From Bacteroidota bacterium (lineage in GTDB: Bacteria; Bacteroidota; Ignavibacteria; Ignavibacteriales; Ignavibacteriaceae), in assembly GCA_021790055.1 (NCBI GenBank), contig JAJYIL010000274.1:1-5119 (forward strand): a stretch of 5,119 bases of DNA, in the 5' to 3' direction. How positions within the stretch are numbered: position 1 is the first letter of the stretch; each line of letters opens with the position of its first letter. Both the position numbers and the translations under genes were made by a program. The notes below the pieces were generated by a model, which was given only the letters and a program-made list of their open reading frames with translations, did not search any database and was not told where the DNA came from. Below are positions 1 to 5,119 of the stretch, piece after piece.

Positions 1-6
1 AATAAT

Positions 7-1926
7 TCATTTAAATAATAACTGAGCAAACTTAAATAAGTCTTCCCGCCATACAGGCCAGGCATGTCCGCCGGGGTAATCGAAATAATTGTACTTAAGT
101 TTCATCTCATCAAATTTTGCACGCATTGCCTGGCAATTATTATATGCTATGTCTTCTTTTCCGCCAATCCCGATCCAGACTAATTTTAAATTGTGTTTAA
201 TGGTAGAAATATTCTTTTCCATTAAGTTGTACTGCTCATCGGCAATCTTGCTTTGCATCGGCAATATCCAGCCGGAGCTGAATATACCAAGATATGAAAA
301 CAGCTTAGTGTTGTTCATCCCGGCATAAAGGGTTTGCAGCCCGCCTAAAGATAATCCGGCAAGTGCACGGTCTTTTGAATTGGATTCTGCGCGGTAATTT
401 TTTTCGATAAATGGAATAACACACCGTACCAACTCTGCTTCAAACATCCTTAAGCTGTTTTCACCAAGGTCAAGCGGACCTACGTTTCCGTCGGGCATAA
501 CTACAAGCATAGGCTTTGCTTTCTTTTCTGCAATTAGGTTATCAAGTATCAAATCTGCTTTGCCTTGTTTAGCCCAGCCTCTCTCGTCTTCACCTCCGCC
601 GTGTAATATGTATAAGACAGGATATTTTTCATTCGGTTTAAAATCGTATCCGGGTGGAGTATAAATATATAGTTTGCGCCATGAATTCGTAACCGTTGAG
701 AAGTATCTGTTTATTCTAATTTCACCGTGAGGAACGTTCTTGACGGCATAAAAGCTTTGCCCTTTAATAGGTATTTCAATTCCGCTTGCCATCCGTCCCA
801 TACCGTAGTATGTTTCGCTTGCAGGATCTGCAACAGCAACATCATCAATCAACAATGAATAATAATGAAAGCCTTCGCTTAATGGATCGGTTGTTACATT
901 CCAATAGCCTGCAGTATCTTTTACCAAATCGTATTTTTTACCAAGATCGATTTGCACGTTTTGTGCATCCGGCGCCTTGATATGGAAGATGACTCTGTTG
1001 TCCGGCAAGACTCTCGGATATTTTGCACCTCTAACGTTTGTGGTGGCAGGAATGCCGACGACGCTGTACTCCGGAAATGTTGAAGTATCTACCGGCTTGA
1101 ATATAAGCTGGCTGAACATGTACAAATCGTTCTTCCATACTTTGAACTCATGTCCGCCCGGCTCCATGTAAAAGATATGCGGAACGTTGTATGCATCCAG
1201 ATAATCGTGAATGCGCTTGCCGAAGACTACCAGGTTATCGTTGTCGCCGTATGAAATCCATAGCAGCTTCAATTCCCTTTTCAATTTTTCCGGGTTGGGA
1301 ATAAGTGCCTCCGGACTTTCCGTATTGGGAGCCGCCGAGAATGCGCCTATCCATGCAAACTTGTCGAGATGTGTTAATCCGAAGTTCAGTGATTGTCCCC
1401 CGCCCATGGACAAGCCTGCAATAGCACGATGCTCACGGTCTGTGTAAACCGGATAATGACTTTCTATGTATGGGATCAAATCATTAAATAAATCTTTTCC
1501 AAAATTTGCAAAAGCCTGTATTTTAACGCTGTCAAAAATATTACCAACCGGACGGTCATCCTTCATTGCCCTTCCATTCGGCAATACAACTATCATCGGT
1601 TCGATTTTATTTTCAGCGTAGAGGTTATCAAGAATAACTTGCGGATGCCCGTTGTTAAGCCATTCAAATTCATCCCCGCCTATGCCGTGCAATAAATATA
1701 GCACCGGGTATTTTTTGTCAGTTGAATAGCCGGGAGGCGTATAAACAAGGGCTCTGCGGGTTGTTCCAACTGTTGTTGAGTAATACTGAACTGTATCTAT
1801 TTTCCCGTGAGGGATGTTAGCACGTAAAGAATCGAAGCCCTGCGGTGCATGCATTAAATTGTTCTGTGAGTATGTAAGTATACTTAAGGCAATTATAAAA
1901 GAAATGGTGACAATAAATTGTTTCAT
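7..1926 (-). CDS. Exported tandem CE1 (esterase D/feruloyl esterase-like) protein with central CBM48-like module
   Basis: This 639-residue protein runs from ATG 1926-1924 to TGA 9-7. Residues 1-20 are a signal peptide (MKQF, hydrophobic core, likely cut near TYS-Q); there is no lipobox Cys, so it is probably periplasmic or secreted. Esterase domain 1 (~37-277) has YTPPGY, oxyanion-region LLHGIGGDE, nucleophile elbow GLSMGG (Ser173), WISYGDND (probable acid Asp230) and PGGHEF (His259). Residues ~291-388 form an E-set/CBM48-like beta-sandwich, with the typical HIKAPDAQNVQ, GYWNVT, HYYSLLIDD and ADPAS pattern. Esterase domain 2 (~397-639) has YTPPGY, ILHGGGEDE, GLSLGG (Ser526), WIGIGGKED (probable acid Asp592) and PGGHAW (His621). 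The family includes feruloyl and acetyl-xylan esterases that remove ester groups from plant polysaccharide, and related esterases; the actual substrate here is not shown. Single-domain relatives are about half this length after export. No glycoside hydrolase or SusC/D gene is visible nearby. Confidence 0.9.
   Translation of the reverse strand: MKQFIVTISFIIALSILTYSQNNLMHAPQGFDSLRANIPHGKIDTVQYYSTTVGTTRRALVYTPPGYSTDKKYPVLYLLHGIGGDEFEWLNNGHPQVILDNLYAENKIEPMIVVLPNGRAMKDDRPVGNIFDSVKIQAFANFGKDLFNDLIPYIESHYPVYTDREHRAIAGLSMGGGQSLNFGLTHLDKFAWIGAFSAAPNTESPEALIPNPEKLKRELKLLWISYGDNDNLVVFGKRIHDYLDAYNVPHIFYMEPGGHEFKVWKNDLYMFSQLIFKPVDTSTFPEYSVVGIPATTNVRGAKYPRVLPDNRVIFHIKAPDAQNVQIDLGKKYDLVKDTAGYWNVTTDPLSEGFHYYSLLIDDVAVADPASETYYGMGRMASGIEIPIKGQSFYAVKNVPHGEIRINRYFSTVTNSWRKLYIYTPPGYDFKPNEKYPVLYILHGGGEDERGWAKQGKADLILDNLIAEKKAKPMLVVMPDGNVGPLDLGENSLRMFEAELVRCVIPFIEKNYRAESNSKDRALAGLSLGGLQTLYAGMNNTKLFSYLGIFSSGWILPMQSKIADEQYNLMEKNISTIKHNLKLVWIGIGGKEDIAYNNCQAMRAKFDEMKLKYNYFDYPGGHAWPVWREDLFKFAQLLFK
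10..738 (-). repeat. Esterase module, copy 2 of an internal protein duplication
   Basis: This stretch encodes residues 397-639, from NVPHGEI to AQLLFK, and matches the module at 1096-1818 in motif order and spacing. It differs in the segment between the oxyanion loop and the nucleophile (NVGPLDLGENSLRMFEAEL against copy 1's PVGNIFDSVKIQAFANFGKDL). It also has one extra residue before the probable catalytic Asp592. These differences suggest that the two active sites do not share identical substrate preference. Confidence 0.8.
1096..1818 (-). repeat. Esterase module, copy 1 of an internal protein duplication
   Basis: This stretch encodes residues 37-277 of the double esterase, from NIPHGKI to SQLIFK. 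It aligns end to end with the module at 10-738. By eye, about half of the first ~83 residue positions are identical, including N-PHG-I, YTPPGY, KYPVLY-LHG, ILDNL-AE and VV-P-G. DNA similarity is patchy, so the duplication is old rather than a recent assembly-level repeat. Confidence 0.8.
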
Positions 1927-1945
1927 AGTTTTGGTTTCAGTTAAT

Positions 1946-1953
1946 CAAATATA
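1946..1953 (-). promoter_or_regulatory. Possible Bacteroidota-type -7 box upstream of the double esterase
   Basis: The 35-base gap 1927-1961 reads on the minus strand as an AT-rich leader containing TATATTTG, a perfect fit to the Bacteroidota -7 consensus TAnnTTTG, 19 bases before the ATG. No convincing -33 TTG-type element was found at the expected distance inside the end of the preceding gene. The match could therefore be chance in AT-rich DNA. No Shine-Dalgarno-like sequence is visible before the ATG, which is common in this phylum. Confidence 0.25.
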
Positions 1954-1961
1954 AAAATATT

Positions 1962-3911
1962 TCATTTAGTGCTTGCTTTAACTTGATTTAATATTTTCCG
2001 TTTTAGGTCGTTCGCTTCCGGGTATTTAGGATCTATAATTAAACATTTATTTACCAACTCAAGAGCCGTCTTAAAATCTTTCTTCTTTGAATATGCCAGG
2101 GAGAGATTATATAATACAGAAGAATCCTTGGGATCCGATTTATTAGCTTCGGTTAAATATTTGATAGCATTGTCGAAATTACCAATATACAATGCCATGA
2201 GCCCATCCCTTTTTGGCGTATAATCCGCAAGATTTAATTCATTCTTTTCATAAAAATATCTAAGTGCACCATCAAGATCTTTTAAACCTGGATACTGATA
2301 TATCAGGACATTCATATATTTTAAATATTCTTTTATGTCATCTCTTCTCAGATAGTATGTAGCGCCAATTAAGTGAGCATCAGCCCAGGATACTTTATCT
2401 TCTATTTTAAACATTGCAAGCGAATCGATGAAATCTTTTGGCTGAAGTAAATTGTCGAAATCCTTTTGTTGAAACTTCGACATTTCTTTACTCTTTTTGT
2501 AAGGCCAATTATCTTTCAGTATAGTAATACCATCATTACCGATAATTGAATCAAGCTTTGTAAACATAAAATTAGCGCGCGTAAGACTGTCCTGTTCACT
2601 AAAAGGAATTTTAGCTTTTTCTTTTTTAGGCAGATCCCCGTTCTTTTCCATACAATTGTAAAAGGCTTGTCCCATAAGCTCGTAACCTTTTAGGTTCGGA
2701 TGCAGATGATCTACAATTAAATTGTCTCCAACTATTCCGTCGGGACTTGCGGAATCAAATATAGAGTCTATCGGAACGACCGGTGCGTTAAATTCTTTTC
2801 CCAAATTATCTATAACCGTATTTATCTTTTCAGGCGCCCTGAACCTAAGCGCATCAAGGTCCTTTGCCAGCAGGAAAAGAGAATCTGCTATTGTAAATTT
2901 TTTATCCTTTAAGGCACTCTCAGCCTCATCGTATACTTGATCTGCAGTTTGATAACCGGGTGTAGGAACTGAAATAAAAGGCTTTTGATCTCTTAAATTG
3001 CTTACCAGGCTTCCTAATATTACCGGCACTCCTTTGCCTTTAATCATCTTTAAAATATCGGTCATGTTCTCTTTAAATTGCTGAATGCCTTCATTGTACA
3101 CTTTTGAATTTAGAAGAATGTATTTGTCTTTCACAATTCTGGACATTATAGTTCCGGCTTCTGCTTTATTTTTGGAGGAGAATAAAGACATGACCCAATG
3201 AATTGTATTGCGTACAAGCTGTGTAGTCTTAAATCTATCTAAATACAATATTAATCTTATTAATGTTCTCGATGAGCCGAAAGATTCAACAGAACCGACG
3301 CCTAGTGCCCCGTAATATTCATTATGACCGGTGTAGATTAAAATTAAATCGGGCTTTTGTTTTAATACGCCTGGTAAAAGATCCAGCAACGTATATGAGT
3401 TTATTGCCGTCATGCCTAAATTAATTACTTCTATCGTCGTTTTGGGATAGACCAGCTCCAATCTTTTCCGTATATAGCGTGCAAATGATCCCATCGGGCT
3501 GAATGGAAATCCTTCCGCGCTGCTTTCGCCTAAAACAAAAACCCTGAATGCATCCGGTTTCTTATGTATGTCAAACTCGTCTTCGCTCGTCGTTGGAACA
3601 AAAGCTCCGCTTGGAAAATATTTCCTGCCTATGTTCGAATTTAATACTTGCTTGCCTTCTCCAATGCTTTTCCACTGATTAAAATTGTAGCCGTAATTTG
3701 TTATTCTAAGAATAACTTCCAGAAGAATTAAAAATATAACCGGGAGTAATACCGGCACTACATAAAACCATTTAGGAGCTTTTTTCCCGGCATCAGTAAT
3801 AATTTTTTTTACTTCGATGCGGGGAAGATTGTACTTTTTGGAAATTTCATTTATCGAAAGTTTATCTTTATCAGCCAGAATTTGATTCTTTATTTCTTTA
3901 GATATTTTCAT
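1962..3911 (-). CDS. Membrane-anchored SGNH/GDSL-type hydrolase with N-terminal HTH-like segment and C-terminal TPR repeats
   Basis: This 649-residue protein starts at ATG 3911-3909 and ends with TGA at 1964-1962. Residues ~1-42 form a lysine-rich segment resembling a small helix-turn-helix (SINEISKKYNLPRIEVKKII). One membrane helix (~47-70, ending LLEVILRI) should place the rest outside the cytoplasm. The SGNH fold follows. Block I is VLGESSAEG with nucleophile Ser130 (GES rather than GDS), block II is NLGMTAINS (Gly166), block III is YTGHNEYYG (Asn197), and block V is DHLHPN (Asp401, His404), so all four signature residues are present. Between blocks III and V is a long helical insert (~320-370) with AKDLDALRFRAP. 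The C-terminus (~505-645) looks like two to three TPR units, for example YIGNFDNAIKYLTEANKSDP and AYSKKKDFKTALELVNKCL. The fold points to an esterase, deacetylase or acetyltransferase-like activity on an ester-bearing substrate, but the substrate cannot be read from the sequence. It is probably cotranscribed with the membrane protein upstream. Confidence 0.88.
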   Translation of the reverse strand: MKISKEIKNQILADKDKLSINEISKKYNLPRIEVKKIITDAGKKAPKWFYVVPVLLPVIFLILLEVILRITNYGYNFNQWKSIGEGKQVLNSNIGRKYFPSGAFVPTTSEDEFDIHKKPDAFRVFVLGESSAEGFPFSPMGSFARYIRKRLELVYPKTTIEVINLGMTAINSYTLLDLLPGVLKQKPDLILIYTGHNEYYGALGVGSVESFGSSRTLIRLILYLDRFKTTQLVRNTIHWVMSLFSSKNKAEAGTIMSRIVKDKYILLNSKVYNEGIQQFKENMTDILKMIKGKGVPVILGSLVSNLRDQKPFISVPTPGYQTADQVYDEAESALKDKKFTIADSLFLLAKDLDALRFRAPEKINTVIDNLGKEFNAPVVPIDSIFDSASPDGIVGDNLIVDHLHPNLKGYELMGQAFYNCMEKNGDLPKKEKAKIPFSEQDSLTRANFMFTKLDSIIGNDGITILKDNWPYKKSKEMSKFQQKDFDNLLQPKDFIDSLAMFKIEDKVSWADAHLIGATYYLRRDDIKEYLKYMNVLIYQYPGLKDLDGALRYFYEKNELNLADYTPKRDGLMALYIGNFDNAIKYLTEANKSDPKDSSVLYNLSLAYSKKKDFKTALELVNKCLIIDPKYPEANDLKRKILNQVKASTK

Positions 3912-3912
3912 A

Positions 3913-5119
3913 TTACTTCTGTTTACTGATACCAGGCGTTAAAGATGAGAATATGAAAATGATTAGGTACATTCCTAACCCGGCAAAAAAGCTAAGCGTA
4001 AATCCCCAAACCATAGAAAGAATAATGGCTAGAACCGATCCCAGGACAGACGTTATCCCGTTTACTCCGTACATCCATGGAATATATTTTACAAGGTTGT
4101 TTTGCTTTAAAATTTGTATACCTGTTGGAAACGGAATACCAAGCAAAAAGCCGAATGGCAGCAGCATAACAAAGCAGACAACTGCCCGCAGTGCCAGACC
4201 GTAAGCCAGAATATCATTTAGAATTACCGGGTAAATAAAATATAAAAGTATTCCGGCAATTACTATTAAGCCGGAAATATTTTTTAAACGTGTTATAAAA
4301 TCGTCTGGATATATTTTCCCGCCGTAATAGCTCCCGGCTCCCATTCCAACAAGCAAAGAGCCTAACAAAATTGATAACGCAATTGTAGGCGCGCCAAGAT
4401 AAAGTATAAACCTTTGGAAAAGAGATATTTCCAAAGCCATAAACCCGGTACCGATACATATAAAAACTAATAATGGAAGTAAAATCTTTTCCTTTCCCTT
4501 GTGCTTTTTATTTTTTTTCTGCTTTGATTTTATCTTCATCAAAGGAATTACTACGGACGACAAGGCGATCGCGGATGTAGCCTTTAATAGGTTTCCAAAA
4601 TCACCGGGCACGCCTTTATCTGTTTTATAAAAGTATGGGCTGTTATCGCGGACAGGCGAAATATCGGAGCTATTCCTTGCCATAATTTCTTTAAGCGTGC
4701 TGCTGCCTTCTTTAAGATCATTTAACAGTACATTTTCTATTTCATTGTTAACGGGATTATTTAGGTACGGAAAATATGTTACGTTCGGTAGAGTGGGAGG
4801 CAATGATTTTGTAATTTTTTCTATCTTCTTTACTTCATCTAAAGTATATGCCGCTTTCTTAATTACAATTGTCGGTCCATAGTCGCTTCCGAGAATTATA
4901 AAGTGATTTATTGCGTCGGTATTATCAATTCCGTCTTCTTTAAAAGCAGATAAAGTAGTAATGATTAGTCTAATCAGTTCCCACCTATTATGTACCGTAA
5001 AAACTATTTCCCCGTCCGGCTTTAAAATTTTTAAATAATCCCTTATTGCCTCAACCGTTAATAAGAAATTTTCGTTGGAGGCAAGCCCATTAATATTTTG
5101 AAGCTGCTTTGTAGAAGGC
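3913..5119 (-). CDS. Spermidine-synthase-like polytopic membrane protein (5' part missing, runs off right edge)
   Basis: The reading frame is open from the right window edge to a TAA at 3915-3913, giving the last ~401 residues; the true start lies outside. Numbered from the edge, residues ~1-110 look like the end of a spermidine synthase/SAM-methyltransferase fold: an ENFLLTVEAIRDYLKILKPDG stretch, then a beta strand (GEIVFTVHN). Residues ~150-164 carry ISPVRDNSPYFY, matching the 'TDDxPFFY' element that ends this domain in fused membrane homologues. About seven membrane helices follow (~176-194, 212-232, 244-265, 281-300, 306-328, 351-371, 373-393). They include family-typical motifs GFMALEISLFQRF, LGAPTIALS, IPFPTG and WMYGVNGITSVLGS. 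A very Lys-rich loop (~195-211) separates helices 1 and 2 and should be cytoplasmic. Relatives usually also have N-terminal helices and total roughly 700-850 residues. The substrate is unknown; true polyamine synthesis should not be assumed, because the active-site half is not visible. The stop lies one base before the next gene. Confidence 0.85.
   Translation of the reverse strand, partial: PSTKQLQNINGLASNENFLLTVEAIRDYLKILKPDGEIVFTVHNRWELIRLIITTLSAFKEDGIDNTDAINHFIILGSDYGPTIVIKKAAYTLDEVKKIEKITKSLPPTLPNVTYFPYLNNPVNNEIENVLLNDLKEGSSTLKEIMARNSSDISPVRDNSPYFYKTDKGVPGDFGNLLKATSAIALSSVVIPLMKIKSKQKKNKKHKGKEKILLPLLVFICIGTGFMALEISLFQRFILYLGAPTIALSILLGSLLVGMGAGSYYGGKIYPDDFITRLKNISGLIVIAGILLYFIYPVILNDILAYGLALRAVVCFVMLLPFGFLLGIPFPTGIQILKQNNLVKYIPWMYGVNGITSVLGSVLAIILSMVWGFTLSFFAGLGMYLIIFIFSSLTPGISKQK
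3916..3920 (-). promoter_or_regulatory. Weak ribosome-binding site / coupling junction for the SGNH gene
   Basis: On the minus strand the junction reads AGAAG-TAAT-ATG. A weak purine-rich AGAAG lies four bases before the ATG at 3911-3909, and the upstream gene's TAA (3915-3913) lies between them. The spacing is short for a classical Shine-Dalgarno site, so re-initiation by ribosomes finishing the upstream gene is the likelier route. This one-base junction also supports the chosen start, since an earlier start would run into the upstream gene. Confidence 0.35.

Noticed and set aside
1..6. Terminator or other signal downstream of the double esterase
   Set aside because: Only six bases remain after the stop codon, too few to judge.
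1211..1447. Plus-strand open frame of ~78 codons opposite esterase domain 1
   Set aside because: It lies antisense to conserved catalytic-domain sequence, has no family resemblance, and is explained by the codon pattern of the real gene.
7..1926. Two separate esterase genes merged by an assembly or frame error
   Set aside because: The frame is continuous through the CBM48-like linker, only the first half has a signal peptide, and no start with a plausible leader separates the halves.
1927..1961. Terminator between the SGNH gene and the double esterase
   Set aside because: No GC-rich inverted repeat followed by a T-run was found; the sequence is only AT-rich.
4214..4459. Open frame of ~81 codons on the minus strand inside the membrane protein gene
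   Set aside because: It overlaps the well-supported membrane domain in another frame, and its translation is rich in Arg, Tyr and Asn with no recognisable motif.
4697..4882. Plus-strand open frame of ~61 codons near the right edge
   Set aside because: It is antisense to the continuous reading frame of the spermidine-synthase-like gene and has no recognisable product.
3913..5119. Calling the right-edge gene a true polyamine biosynthesis enzyme (speE)
   Set aside because: Only the end of the fold is visible, the substrate-binding acidic residues lie outside, and the fusion to membrane helices marks a different subfamily of unknown substrate.
1..5119. CRISPR array, tRNA/rRNA, insertion sequence or defence system
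   Set aside because: No spaced direct repeats, tRNA-like cloverleaf, terminal inverted repeats, transposase or nuclease motifs were seen; coding sequence fills the window.

Overview
The window is a compact block of three minus-strand genes, transcribed from the right edge toward the left. It has almost no non-coding DNA. The moderately low GC content, AT-rich gene junctions, lack of strong Shine-Dalgarno sequences and gene families suggest the Bacteroidota/Ignavibacteriota group (FCB superphylum), perhaps an Ignavibacteria-like environmental bacterium. This placement is an inference from style, not a marker-gene assignment.

Layout in order of transcription: (1) 5119-3913 is the C-terminal ~401 residues of a large membrane protein. 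It has a spermidine-synthase-like (class I SAM-methyltransferase fold) domain followed by about seven membrane helices, and its start lies beyond the right edge. (2) 3911-1962, one base after the stop of gene 1, is a 649-residue protein with a short helix-turn-helix-like N-terminus, one membrane anchor, an SGNH/GDSL-type hydrolase domain with all four signature residues, and C-terminal TPR repeats. (3) 1926-7, after a 35-base gap, is a 639-residue exported protein made of two complete carbohydrate-esterase-family-1 (esterase D/feruloyl esterase-like) domains on either side of a CBM48-like beta-sandwich module. Both catalytic triads look intact.

Genes 1 and 2 are almost certainly cotranscribed and probably translationally coupled. 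Gene 3 may belong to the same transcript or have its own promoter, since its short upstream gap contains a TAnnTTTG-like box. All three products are predicted to sit in or beyond the cytoplasmic membrane, and two are serine-type ester hydrolases. A plausible but unproven theme is adding or removing ester groups on extracellular or envelope polysaccharide, or on plant-type polysaccharide. No RNA genes, mobile elements, CRISPR arrays or clear terminators were seen, and no stretch over 300 bases lacks a gene.
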